Virus record (IMG/VR): IMGVR_UViG_3300050015_000096
Location: 1 to 32,971 of that record
Source of the DNA: a virus
Reading direction: 5' to 3' (one strand)
Length of the DNA: 32,971 nucleotides
The notes beneath the pieces were generated by a model, which searched no databases, had not been told where the DNA came from, and saw nothing but the letters and a program-made list of their open reading frames with translations. Numbering within the stretch: position 1 is the first letter of the stretch; each line of letters starts with the position of its first letter. Positions 18,802 through 26,601 of this stretch are shown here, piece after piece. The position numbers and the translations under genes are program-made.

Positions 18802-20099
18802 TGGAAATAACGATTCCATACAAACCAACACCAATACAAAAAATCGTACATCAAGACAAAAACCAATACATCGTTTTAAACTGGGGGAGACAGTCTGGGA
18901 AGTCAACTTTTGTTATGAACGAAATGATTCGTGAAGCAATGGCTACTCCTAAGGGAAGATTCTGGATTGTCGCTCCCACCTATAAGCAAGCCAAAGCGAT
19001 TTACTGGAAAGACCACGTTAAACATTTTATACCGAAGCAACTAATCAAGAAGATGAATGAGACCGAACTCTCGGTTGAGTTTGTCAACGGTGCCACTATC
19101 GAATTTAAGGGAGCCGACAACGAAGACTCGCTTAGAGGTTCTCGCTTACACGGTGTGGCTTTAGATGAATACGCATTTATGAAACCCCACGTCTGGGATA
19201 CGATTATCTCGGCTATGTTGAATACAACCGACGGGAGGGTATTTTTTATTTCGACACCTAATGGGTTTGACCACTTCCACGAGATGTGTGTTAAGGCTCA
19301 GAAGTTAAGGGACTGGTCTTACTACCACTGTACCTCTTATGACAACCCATACTCTAGTCGGGCCTACATAGAATCAAAGAGACTGGACCTACCTGATGAT
19401 GTCTTTGCTCAAGAGTACCTAGCCGACTTTACCCGTAAGGCGGGACTCGTCTATAAGGAATTTGATAAGAAGCTAAACGTTGTTGATATGCTCCAGCCAG
19501 AATCGGCCTGGACTAAGTTCGTGGCAATCGACTTTGGTCAGATTAACCCCACCGCCGTTCTCTTTATCGGCGTTGACCACGAAGACAACCTATATATTTA
19601 TGATGAAATCTATGAAGCCAATTTGTTCACGAGTGAATTGGCTCATTTGATTAAGGTGAAAACTGGAGGGTTTTATATCACCACATTCTATGGAGACCAA
19701 GCGGCATCGCAGTCCATCAAAGATTTATCCGAGCATGGTATTTATGTGATGCCCGTCTCCAAGAAGCGAGGCACCACAACCGAGGACTACTTTAAGGGTG
19801 GCATTGAGAAGATTCGTGGCTACCTCAAGGTCCAAGAAGGTACAGGTAAGCCGAAACTATTTGTGGCAGGTAACTGCAAGAACACGATAGATGAGTTTGA
19901 GGCCTATTCGTGGAAAGAAGTTAAAGAAGGCGATATCAGAAACAAGCAGGAGCGTCCAGAGAAGTCTCATGACCACTGCATGGATGCTTTGAGGTACTTT
20001 ATATATGAACATAAAGAAGATAAGGGTCCAGTTGTTATCCCACCGATGACCTTACTAGGTGGAATTGAAGCTGAGGCCTATGTTTTGGGGGGAGAATGA
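18801..20099 (+). CDS. Terminase large subunit
   Basis: 432 residues from GTG 18801 (GGGAGG is 4 bases upstream; an ATG 12 bases earlier would overlap the ribosome site). The ATPase half has Walker A GRQSGKST (29-36) and Walker B VALDEY (119-124), with coupling motif FISTPNG (149-155). The RNase H-like nuclease half has Asp244 in AIDFGQ, Asp299 in YGDQA and Asp391/Asp395 in HDHCMDALRY. It packages the genome into proheads and cuts it. The overlap with the small subunit and the following HAD gene points to one operon. Confidence 0.95.
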   Translation: MEITIPYKPTPIQKIVHQDKNQYIVLNWGRQSGKSTFVMNEMIREAMATPKGRFWIVAPTYKQAKAIYWKDHVKHFIPKQLIKKMNETELSVEFVNGATIEFKGADNEDSLRGSRLHGVALDEYAFMKPHVWDTIISAMLNTTDGRVFFISTPNGFDHFHEMCVKAQKLRDWSYYHCTSYDNPYSSRAYIESKRLDLPDDVFAQEYLADFTRKAGLVYKEFDKKLNVVDMLQPESAWTKFVAIDFGQINPTAVLFIGVDHEDNLYIYDEIYEANLFTSELAHLIKVKTGGFYITTFYGDQAASQSIKDLSEHGIYVMPVSKKRGTTTEDYFKGGIEKIRGYLKVQEGTGKPKLFVAGNCKNTIDEFEAYSWKEVKEGDIRNKQERPEKSHDHCMDALRYFIYEHKEDKGPVVIPPMTLLGGIEAEAYVLGGE

Positions 20100-20395
20100 T
20101 TATTGCGGTTGATTTTGACGGGGTTGTAATGGACCCAAACAACGTTCCTGAGGGGTTTAGGATGGGAAATCCGAAGGAAGGGGCTAAGGATTCGTTGGAA
20201 AAGATGAGAAAAGACGGTCATACTATCGTGATTTTCTCTTATCGGGCCAAACACCCCAAACATATTGCCGAATGGATGGAGTTTTTTGAGATACCATATG
20301 ACGAAATAACAAATATTAAGGGTGATTTTGACCTAATTATTGACGATAAAGCGGTTAAATTCACCACATGGGAAGAAGTAAAGGGGGAACTATGA
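20096..20395 (+). CDS. Small HAD-type phosphatase
   Basis: 99 residues with HAD motif I DFDGVV (6-11), a motif II-like Ser in FSYRA, and motif IV DDKAVKF near the end. Compact HAD proteins of this type often sit in surface-sugar gene clusters and dephosphorylate a sugar- or nucleotide-phosphate. Its position just before a sugar-nucleotide dehydratase supports that. It overlaps the terminase end by 4 bases (ATGA). Confidence 0.75.
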   Translation: MIIAVDFDGVVMDPNNVPEGFRMGNPKEGAKDSLEKMRKDGHTIVIFSYRAKHPKHIAEWMEFFEIPYDEITNIKGDFDLIIDDKAVKFTTWEEVKGEL

Positions 20396-21132
20396 ACATA
20401 ATCATAACAGGTGGTGGCGGGAGTCTCGGTCAAACCTTTGCCAAAAAACTACACAAAGAACACAAAGTAACCCTAATTGACAACAACGAGTGGAGCCTGG
20501 CTCAGTGTCAACTCCCTGTTGAGAAACTCTTAATGGACTTTTCCGACTGGAAGTTTGACCGACATCCTTGTGATTTAGTAATTCATTGTGCCGCCTACAA
20601 ACACGTTAACCTAGGAGAAGAAAATGTCGAAAGTTTTATTGAAAACAACATCGGAAAAACAACCAGACTCTTTAGAGAGGCCTATAAGTATAATAGTGAT
20701 GTCCTTTTCATTTCCACTGATAAGGCGGTTGAGCCCATCTCGGTTTATGGAGTTACGAAGTTTATGGGGGAACGGTTATGCCGTACCTTTAATTTTGCCG
20801 TGGTTCGTCTTGGTAATATCCTTTCTTCCAATGGCTCGGTTATCCCGTTATGGGAAAAGCAAATCGAGAACAAAGAACCAATAACAATAACCGACGAACG
20901 GATGGTGCGGTATGTTATCGAAGACTATGATGCCGTCAACCAAATCTGGGATATATACATGAGTGGGAAGAAGTTGATTATTCCTAAGTGTAAAGAGATT
21001 AGATTACTAGACCTTCTAACCGAGGTTTTGGTAAAACACGGACTGACTATTTCCGACGTTAACGTAAACGTTATCGGAATGCGTCCAGGCGAAAAGTTAA
21101 GAGAAGTTTTAAAATGGGAGGACGAGGAATGA
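20392..21132 (+). CDS. UDP-sugar 4,6-dehydratase-like SDR (CapD/PglF/FlaA1 type)
   Basis: 246 residues from ATG 20392, right after AAGGGGGAAC; the longer frame upstream overlaps the HAD gene. GGGGSLG (7-13) binds NAD(P); STDKAV (108-113) and Tyr119-x3-Lys123 are the dehydratase active site. LGNILSSNGSVIPLW followed by ITITD..MVRY is the substrate signature of the polysaccharide-biosynthesis dehydratases that turn UDP-GlcNAc into a 4-keto-6-deoxy sugar. It is soluble and ~80 residues shorter than FlaA1-type enzymes. First step of a sugar pathway completed by neighbouring genes. Confidence 0.82.
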   Translation: MNIIITGGGGSLGQTFAKKLHKEHKVTLIDNNEWSLAQCQLPVEKLLMDFSDWKFDRHPCDLVIHCAAYKHVNLGEENVESFIENNIGKTTRLFREAYKYNSDVLFISTDKAVEPISVYGVTKFMGERLCRTFNFAVVRLGNILSSNGSVIPLWEKQIENKEPITITDERMVRYVIEDYDAVNQIWDIYMSGKKLIIPKCKEIRLLDLLTEVLVKHGLTISDVNVNVIGMRPGEKLREVLKWEDEE

Positions 21133-21133
21133 G

Positions 21134-21361
21134 ATGAGGGGATACTTAAAGGAATATGTTTTGATAAAAAAGGCAAAACATTGGTGGCAAGATAACGAAT
21201 ACAAATTAAAACTAACGCCAATTATAATTATTGGAGTTACGGACAGAATCAAGGGAGAAACATATAAGTATGTAGAGGGTAAAAATTATGTAATCCAAAA
21301 TGGAAAAGAAATAATAGAAATTCCAGATATTGAAGGGAATATAGTTCGGGAGGAGAAATGA
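21134..21361 (+). CDS. Hypothetical protein between sugar genes
   Basis: 75 residues, basic first half (LKEYVLIKKAKHWWQD), beta-rich middle (TPIIIIGVTDR; KYVEGKNYVIQNGKEIIEIP). No motif recognised. The stop overlaps the next ATG by 4 bases, so it is co-translated with the epimerase. Confidence 0.6.
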   Translation: MRGYLKEYVLIKKAKHWWQDNEYKLKLTPIIIIGVTDRIKGETYKYVEGKNYVIQNGKEIIEIPDIEGNIVREEK

Positions 21362-22275
21362 AAATACTAATCACAGGCGATAAGGGTTTTGTCGGGACCG
21401 AGACGAGGAAGTTATTAGAGAGCCTTGAAAGTGACGTTGCGGGTAAATTATTTGGTCTTGGAACCGCTGTCCCCTTCAAAACTAAAGACCACGAAGTCAT
21501 CGGCTACGACCTAATGGACGGTTATGACATCAGAGACTATGACCAGTTTAGAGCTTTCTGTATTAACAAAAGGCCAGATAGGGTTCTACATCTTGGAGCT
21601 ATTGCTAGATTTGCTGACGCCGACAAGAATCCTAAACTCTGTTATGAAACCAACGTAGAGGGAACTAAAAACGTGGTAGATGTTTGTAAAGAACTTCACA
21701 TCCCTCTGGTCTATTCATCTACGGGTTCAGTATATATGCCGATTAAAGAAGAACCACCAATTACTGAGGAATTTCAAGCTTGCGGAAACTCGGTCTATGG
21801 TTGTAGTAAATATTTAGGAGAAACATATGTTAAAGAGCATAATCCCTTCATTATATTGCGTTACGCTCACCTCTACGGCAAAGAAAAAAGGATGCACGGG
21901 CTCATTGGAGGTTACTATGACCGAATTAAAAGGGGTATGGCCCCTACTCTTTATGGTGGTAAGCAGAGTAACGATTTTACGTACATTAAAGATGTGGCTA
22001 AGGCTAATCTGTTGGCACTTACGGCACCGTGGGATAAGTGGAATCAAGTATATAACGTGGGTACAGGCGAAGAGTTAACCGCCGAAGATGCAGGTAAAAT
22101 CATTTGTGAACTTACTGGTTGGAAGGGTGGAGTAGAAAAGAAAACTCAACGAGAAGTAGACCCAGGAAGATTTGTCTACGATATGACCAAGAGCGAAACG
22201 ATGCTCGGTTTTAAAGCTGATTATGATTTTGAATCAGGGTTAAGGGATATGTTTGATGAATCCACGAATTCATAA
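21358..22275 (+). CDS. NAD-dependent sugar epimerase/dehydratase (extended SDR)
   Basis: 305 residues. TGDKGFVG (6-13) is the Rossmann glycine motif, HLGA (78-81) and SSTGSVY (120-126) line the active site, and YGCSK (147-151) holds the catalytic Tyr147 and Lys151. C-terminal TYIKDVAKANLLAL and YNVGTGEELT are typical of GalE/RmlB-like enzymes. A UDP- or dTDP-sugar is the expected substrate; the exact reaction cannot be read. An odd insertion (~ESDVAGKLFGLGTAVPF) follows the first helix. Confidence 0.82.
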   Translation: MKILITGDKGFVGTETRKLLESLESDVAGKLFGLGTAVPFKTKDHEVIGYDLMDGYDIRDYDQFRAFCINKRPDRVLHLGAIARFADADKNPKLCYETNVEGTKNVVDVCKELHIPLVYSSTGSVYMPIKEEPPITEEFQACGNSVYGCSKYLGETYVKEHNPFIILRYAHLYGKEKRMHGLIGGYYDRIKRGMAPTLYGGKQSNDFTYIKDVAKANLLALTAPWDKWNQVYNVGTGEELTAEDAGKIICELTGWKGGVEKKTQREVDPGRFVYDMTKSETMLGFKADYDFESGLRDMFDESTNS

Positions 22276-22597
22276 TTATTGTTTCATCGGCGATAAAGTC
22301 GAGATAGGGAAGGGGTCTAAAGTTCAAGCCTTCGCCTTCATCCCGAATGGAGTCACGATAGAGGAAGATGTCTTTATCGGGCCTCATGTGTGTTTCTGTA
22401 ACGACCGCTACCCGAATGCCAAAGAGTTCGGCGAGTATAAAGAAACTCTAGTAAAAAAAGGAGCCAGTATCGGGGCGAACTCGACCATCTTACCAGGAAT
22501 TACTATCGGAGAAGATGCAGTTATCGGGGCTGGTTCTGTTGTAACTAAAGATATTAAAAAGGGGGGGAAATGGATTGGGACATCTATCGTCCAGTAG
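22256..22597 (+). CDS. Left-handed beta-helix sugar N-acetyltransferase
   Basis: 113 residues made of hexapeptide repeats (I-G-x-x repeats: FIGDKVEIGKGSKVQAFAFI; GASIGANSTILPGITIGEDA; VIGAGSVVTKDI), forming a trimeric beta-helix that binds acetyl-CoA between subunits. The insertion CFCNDRYPNA and the pattern of coils match WlbB/WbpD-type UDP-amino-sugar N-acetyltransferases. It would acetylate the amino group added by the aminotransferase. It overlaps the epimerase by 20 bases and the next gene by 28. Confidence 0.82.
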   Translation: MNPRIHNYCFIGDKVEIGKGSKVQAFAFIPNGVTIEEDVFIGPHVCFCNDRYPNAKEFGEYKETLVKKGASIGANSTILPGITIGEDAVIGAGSVVTKDIKKGGKWIGTSIVQ

Positions 22598-22779
22598 AAG
22601 ACTTTGAGAAAGCTATCGCTGAATACGAACAAGAAGATGTAGTCTTTGGACTTTTAGAAAAAAGGCAACGATGGATAGAAAAACACGGCACTACGGATGG
22701 ATTTTGGGAGCAGTTTATGCCGAAAAAACTAATGCTCAGTGCATACTGTGTTAACAAATACGATACGGAGTGGAAATGA
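22570..22779 (+). CDS. Hypothetical protein with an aminotransferase-like N-terminus
   Basis: 69 residues after AAAAGGGGGGG. The first ~20 residues (DWDIYRPVEDFEKAIAEYE) match the N-terminal motif with which short DegT-type phage aminotransferases begin, and the same motif appears again inside the next gene (YEVVEQFELAIAKYT). The rest (KRQRWIEKHGTTDGFWEQFM...) is unrelated to that enzyme. It may be a chimera left by insertion of the nuclease domain. Overlaps the following gene by 4 bases. Confidence 0.55.
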   Translation: MDWDIYRPVEDFEKAIAEYEQEDVVFGLLEKRQRWIEKHGTTDGFWEQFMPKKLMLSAYCVNKYDTEWK

Positions 22780-23813
22780 AACCAAAAATATGTCCGATGT
22801 GTGAAAAAGAATTTACCCCATCAAGTGGAAGTCATATTTATTGTGGGAGCGAAAGAAAAAAGACGGGGTGTTCCTACAAGAGGAGCTTTCTTAGAATGGC
22901 AGAACACAAAGAAAGGGCGAAGTTAAACCCAGAAGAATATAAAAGAAAATCAAGAGACCATTATATTTACAGCACATACAGGATGAGACTTAAAGATAAA
23001 GAAAGAATGGTCTCCTATCAGAGTAACAAATGTCTGATATGTGGAGATGAATTTGAAACTATGGGAGATGCTCATATTGACCACTGTCATAAGAGTGGCG
23101 AAATAAGGGGGGCCTTATGTGGCAAATGTAACCGTGGTATCGGTATGTTCGGAGATGATGTCTCAAAACTGAAGGCAGCAATAAACTATCTTGGGAGCGA
23201 TGATAACCCCTATGAGGTGGTAGAGCAGTTTGAACTAGCGATAGCAAAATATACAGGAGCTCCGTTCGCTATAGCGGTCAACTCCGCAACGAATGCTCTC
23301 CTACTTGCTTGTGCCTATAACAAAGTGAAAGAAGTAACTATTCCTAAACATACATACACAAGTGTTCCTATGTCAATCATCCATGCAGGGGGGACGGTTA
23401 AGTTTGGAGGACAGGAAAGGTGGCAAGAGATTGGAATGTATGGACTATTTCCATATCCGATTATTGATTCTGCAAGACACCTAACAAGTGATATGTATCG
23501 GAATTGGCATAGAGACGAGTTTGTCTGTATCTCTCTCCATTGGGGGAAAACCCTGAACTTAGGTCAAGGTGGCGTTATCCTACACTCCGACCCCGAAGCT
23601 CAAGAGTGGTTCAAGAAAGCTCGCTTCGATGGCAGAACACCTGGAGTTCACCCAAAAGACGATACTCCTATCTTAGGTTGGCACTGTTATATGAGTCCGA
23701 GAGACGCAGCAGACGCTCTAACTAGATTACATTTCCTGCCGAAACACAACGACCCTTTACCGATAGAACCAAACTACCCTGATTTAAGCAAGTTGGATAT
23801 ATGGAAAAAATAG
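22776..23813 (+). CDS. Endonuclease VII-type HNH domain fused to a DegT-type aminotransferase
   Basis: 345 residues from ATG 22776 (GGAG five bases upstream). Residues 1-40 hold a first Cys cluster (CPMC, YC, GC). Residues ~80-140 are a recombination endonuclease VII-like domain: CLICG (86-90), IDHCH (101-105), IRGALCGKCNRGIG (110-123). Residues 145-345 are a PLP aminotransferase of the DegT/DnrJ/EryC1/StrS family: VEQFELAIAKYTGAPFAIAV, Asp231 (IIDSARH) for the pyridine nitrogen and the Schiff-base Lys258 in HWGKTLNLGQGG. The aminotransferase part is short (~200 versus ~370 residues) and ends DYPDLSK-like, as in other compact phage versions. No stop or frameshift separates the domains. Confidence 0.85.
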   Translation: MKPKICPMCEKEFTPSSGSHIYCGSERKKTGCSYKRSFLRMAEHKERAKLNPEEYKRKSRDHYIYSTYRMRLKDKERMVSYQSNKCLICGDEFETMGDAHIDHCHKSGEIRGALCGKCNRGIGMFGDDVSKLKAAINYLGSDDNPYEVVEQFELAIAKYTGAPFAIAVNSATNALLLACAYNKVKEVTIPKHTYTSVPMSIIHAGGTVKFGGQERWQEIGMYGLFPYPIIDSARHLTSDMYRNWHRDEFVCISLHWGKTLNLGQGGVILHSDPEAQEWFKKARFDGRTPGVHPKDDTPILGWHCYMSPRDAADALTRLHFLPKHNDPLPIEPNYPDLSKLDIWKK

Positions 23814-24124
23814 AAGACGACATCGGTTATTGGTCAAAATACTATCATATTCCAGGATATGAGGCAGAAGACCTGGCTCAGGAACTAAGAATACAGCTAC
23901 TCTTAAAGGAACCTAAGTTCAATCCAGAGAAATCGGCCTATCGGACGTGGGCAAACTACGTTATGAAGAATAAAATGATAGATTTGCTCCGAAAACACAA
24001 GAATGAGATAGGTTTGATGGTAGAATTGAGAGTTTCTGACAACCCAACGCCAGGTTTTGATGAATTATTTGAGATTTTAGACGACTTACCTGACAAAACT
24101 ATCAATATTTGGGACTATCTGTAA
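23801..24124 (+). CDS. Mini sigma-factor-like protein (region 2 only)
   Basis: 107 residues. GYEAEDLAQELRIQLLL (19-35), FNPEKSAYRTWANYVMKNKM (40-59) and IDLLRKHK (60-67) reproduce sigma-70 region 2: the DLxQE core-binding helix and the aromatic tWa..vmkN..iD..R segment that melts the -10 element. The rest is an acidic tail, with no region 4 HTH. This is the minimal architecture of phage late sigmas such as T4 gp55-type proteins that recognise only a -10-like box. It starts inside the end of the aminotransferase gene and directly precedes the portal, whose upstream box matches a recurring motif. Confidence 0.7.
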   Translation: MEKIEDDIGYWSKYYHIPGYEAEDLAQELRIQLLLKEPKFNPEKSAYRTWANYVMKNKMIDLLRKHKNEIGLMVELRVSDNPTPGFDELFEILDDLPDKTINIWDYL

Positions 24125-24130
24125 GATTTT

Positions 24131-24140
24131 GCGTATAAAC
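24131..24140 (+). promoter_or_regulatory. GCGTATAAAC motif before the portal gene
   Basis: The box lies in the 35-base gap between the sigma-like gene and the portal start, 29 bases before ATG 24160, followed by CTTATAGAAGGG. It matches boxes before 18335 and 26085, and is the reference copy for this motif. Confidence 0.55.
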
Positions 24141-24159
24141 CTTATAGAAGGGAATGAAA

Positions 24160-26058
24160 ATGGCGCAAAAAAAAGACAATGTAGTAAAATATCGTGATGA
24201 ATTTAACAAATGGTTACCAATTCTACAACCATACCACCTACGTTTTAACTCAAACTATGAAAAATACACCGCTAATCAACGGTTATCGGGTCAAAAGACT
24301 AAAATAAACGACCCAGTAGCTTCAGAATTAGTAGAAAGAGTTATTCAGAAACTCTTTGAAAGAGAACCTAAGTTCTTTGCCGAGGCTCGTGGTAAAAATA
24401 TACCCCCAGAAGTTAAGAGTATACTAACGGCTGTAGCTGGGCACCTTTGGTCTAACCAGGATATGGTCCAATCTACTGGAGCAATGAGAAATAAGCTCAA
24501 AGTTCTAGGAAGAGAGTTCTGTGTTACTGGTAATGGAGCTACCGAAGTTTATTGGAACCCACAATCAGACTGTCCAGACATGAGGGTTATACCGATTGAG
24601 GACATCGTCTTTGACCCAACTAAGAACCTAAAAACATCCCCTATATTATATGTAAGACAATTTGTTTCCCTTGATTATTTAAAAGATAACGTCGAAATAA
24701 AGAAGGACGGCAATGTTGTTACTGGTATCTTCGACGCTAAAGGCGTAAAGAAACTAGAGGCCTGGGCAAAGGGTGAAGAAAACCTTAAGAAAGACGACCC
24801 AACCCCTCAAAGAATAAACCGTTCTGGTGGAGCCTTCCAACGCAAGGTTGACCGATTCCAACTAATCTCTCGATATAAAAGAGATGAGGTTTGTCGGTTT
24901 ATCATTGATGACGACCTAGAAGACCCAGTACTTATTCAGGAATTTACGAATGACGTCTATGACACACCGCCCGTACAGGTGGCTATGGACATGGAAGTTG
25001 TTAAAGAACCATATTCACGTTCCTTTATTGACGACCTAAAGGGTCTCTTTACCCTTAAGAATCTATTCTTAAATCAACTTTCGGACTACGGTTCTAAAGT
25101 GTTAAACCCCCCGACGATTGTTAACCCAAATGTTGGTCCAGTTAATCTAAAGACCGTCGCCAATATGTACAAGTTTGGTGGAATTGTTGTTGCTGACCCG
25201 CAGATGATTGACCAAAAACCAATCGCCCCTATCGGTAACTTCCCCCACGACATGTTGTCTTGGATTGAGCAACGCAGTGAATCTGTCTCTGGTATCGGAG
25301 CCTACTTGGCTGGTGTGCCAAATCAAACCTCAGACCAAACTCAAGGCACTAAAGGCGGTATACAGTCTTTAATTCAACAGGCGGTATCCCCTGTCCGTGA
25401 CCGACAACTTAATATTGAAGAATCAATTATCGAACCTTGGATTAACAAGGCCGTTAAGATGGTTGGCGCCACTATGGGCAAAGACGAATTTAAATGGGTT
25501 CTTGTTTCAGGCGAAGACCGCAAGTGGGTTAAGGTTACTAAAGGTCTTATCGAAGGCAAGATTCGTTTAGATGACCTTATGCAGGCTGGCGCAGTCCAAG
25601 ACGAAGAATTACAAGAGATTGTTAACCTTATGTTGCAGTCTGGTAAAGACCCGCAGAAGGATATTATCTTTGACGTTGACTGGTTAATAAAGGTAGAGGC
25701 TGGTTCTCTTGCAGAAGTAGACCCTGCCGATTCAGTCCCTAAGATTCAAATGTGGGCAGACTTTAGAATGAGTCACTATGTTCCAACAGACTACAAGAAA
25801 GTATCTGACGAAATGGCCCTAAGGCTTGGTATTAAGAACCCGTCACAGTTTGACGAACCAGGACAACAACCACAACAGATGAGATTCCCTCGTGAAGTTA
25901 TGAACTATAAAGACCTTCCACCACAAGGACAGGAACAGATGGCCCAACAGGCTGGTATCCAGATTCAACCGCCTCAACCGCCGCAACAGACACAACCTCA
26001 ACCGCCAATGCCACCAACCCCACCTGTACCACAACAGGGTCAAACTCCAACACAATAA
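24160..26058 (+). CDS. Portal protein
   Basis: 632 residues from ATG 24160, preferred over ATG 24154 because AAGGG would touch the earlier codon. It forms the dodecameric ring through which DNA enters and leaves the head. The body has typical portal features: an N-terminal helical clip (NKWLPILQPYHLRFNSNYEK), a beta-rich wing with DPTKNLKTSPILYVRQFVSL, the long stem helix region around LKNLFLNQLSDYGSKVLNPP, and a Ser-rich GIGAYLAGVPNQTSDQTQGT crown loop. The C-terminal ~50 residues are Pro/Gln-rich (QPPQPPQQTQPQPPM), a flexible tail probably inside the capsid. Placed between terminase and scaffold as expected, though separated from the terminase by the sugar cassette. Confidence 0.85.
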   Translation: MAQKKDNVVKYRDEFNKWLPILQPYHLRFNSNYEKYTANQRLSGQKTKINDPVASELVERVIQKLFEREPKFFAEARGKNIPPEVKSILTAVAGHLWSNQDMVQSTGAMRNKLKVLGREFCVTGNGATEVYWNPQSDCPDMRVIPIEDIVFDPTKNLKTSPILYVRQFVSLDYLKDNVEIKKDGNVVTGIFDAKGVKKLEAWAKGEENLKKDDPTPQRINRSGGAFQRKVDRFQLISRYKRDEVCRFIIDDDLEDPVLIQEFTNDVYDTPPVQVAMDMEVVKEPYSRSFIDDLKGLFTLKNLFLNQLSDYGSKVLNPPTIVNPNVGPVNLKTVANMYKFGGIVVADPQMIDQKPIAPIGNFPHDMLSWIEQRSESVSGIGAYLAGVPNQTSDQTQGTKGGIQSLIQQAVSPVRDRQLNIEESIIEPWINKAVKMVGATMGKDEFKWVLVSGEDRKWVKVTKGLIEGKIRLDDLMQAGAVQDEELQEIVNLMLQSGKDPQKDIIFDVDWLIKVEAGSLAEVDPADSVPKIQMWADFRMSHYVPTDYKKVSDEMALRLGIKNPSQFDEPGQQPQQMRFPREVMNYKDLPPQGQEQMAQQAGIQIQPPQPPQQTQPQPPMPPTPPVPQQGQTPTQ

Positions 26059-26061
26059 ATT

Positions 26062-26071
26062 ACGTATAACA
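26062..26071 (+). promoter_or_regulatory. ACGTATAACA motif after the portal gene
   Basis: A variant of the GCGTATAAAC box, 23 bases before ATG 26085, followed by TTATAGGAGG much like the TTATAG after the portal box. Third member of the same spaced set. Confidence 0.45.
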
Positions 26072-26084
26072 TTATAGGAGGAAT

Positions 26085-26369
26085 ATGAAACAAGAAGACA
26101 TTACCGAGGTTATCTCAAGGCTAACCATTCACCCAGACTTTCTTAGATGGCGTGATGAAGTGGCTAAGAGTGAACTTGACCGTATTGAACAAATGAAACA
26201 CGAAGCTCTAGCCCTGTCAGAAGCAGAAGTTAAGGCAGTCATATTGTATGAAATTTATTTAAAAGAATTGTTTATTCGTTCTTTCGAGCGAGCAGCCGTT
26301 CTAAAGGAAATGGAAAATGAGCATCAAGAAACCAGCAAACAAGAAGGCGAACAGCCAGAAATTGGCTAA
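26085..26369 (+). CDS. Hypothetical helical protein after the portal
   Basis: 94 residues, AGGAGGAAT before the ATG. Almost entirely helical (DFLRWRDEVAKSELDRIEQM; AEVKAVILYEIYLKELFIRS), with an acidic C-terminus. Position between portal and scaffold is where head-completion or scaffold-helper proteins are found. No family recognised. Confidence 0.6.
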   Translation: MKQEDITEVISRLTIHPDFLRWRDEVAKSELDRIEQMKHEALALSEAEVKAVILYEIYLKELFIRSFERAAVLKEMENEHQETSKQEGEQPEIG

Positions 26370-26460
26370 AACACGACCCCTAAAAACAAACAACATCCCC
26401 GTTAACGCTCCTTTTGTTGGTAAGTTCGGTCGTAGTCAACACAACGGAAAAATGAAATAG
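26317..26460 (+). CDS. 47-residue very basic peptide
   Basis: A frame overlapping the end of the previous gene, starting at ATG 26317 with AAAGGAAATGG upstream. The product is Lys/Asn/Arg/Gln-rich (SIKKPANKKANSQKLAKTR; KFGRSQHNGKMK) with no hydrophobic core, so probably disordered and nucleic-acid binding. It may be a small internal or DNA-condensing head protein. Confidence 0.5.
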   Translation: MSIKKPANKKANSQKLAKTRPLKTNNIPVNAPFVGKFGRSQHNGKMK

Positions 26461-26483
26461 AACATTAAAAACTTGGAGGAACT

Positions 26484-26545
26484 AACAGGTTTAAGCAAGA
26501 GGGGTTTGAGACCACGGCCCCACGCCCCTTTCTCTCAAGCCTGTT
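26484..26545 (+). other. Long imperfect hairpin before the scaffold gene
   Basis: AACAGG (26484-26489) pairs with CCTGTT (26540-26545) and the arms continue inward with several G-U pairs and mismatches to GGGG/CCCC, giving a ~20-bp imperfect stem. A full GGAGGA ribosome site stands just upstream without a start codon after it. Confidence 0.5.
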
Positions 26546-26601
26546 AAACACCCCTTCTAACCGAGACTGAACTCGTTAAAAAGTAGAAAGGATTCATCTA
26601 A

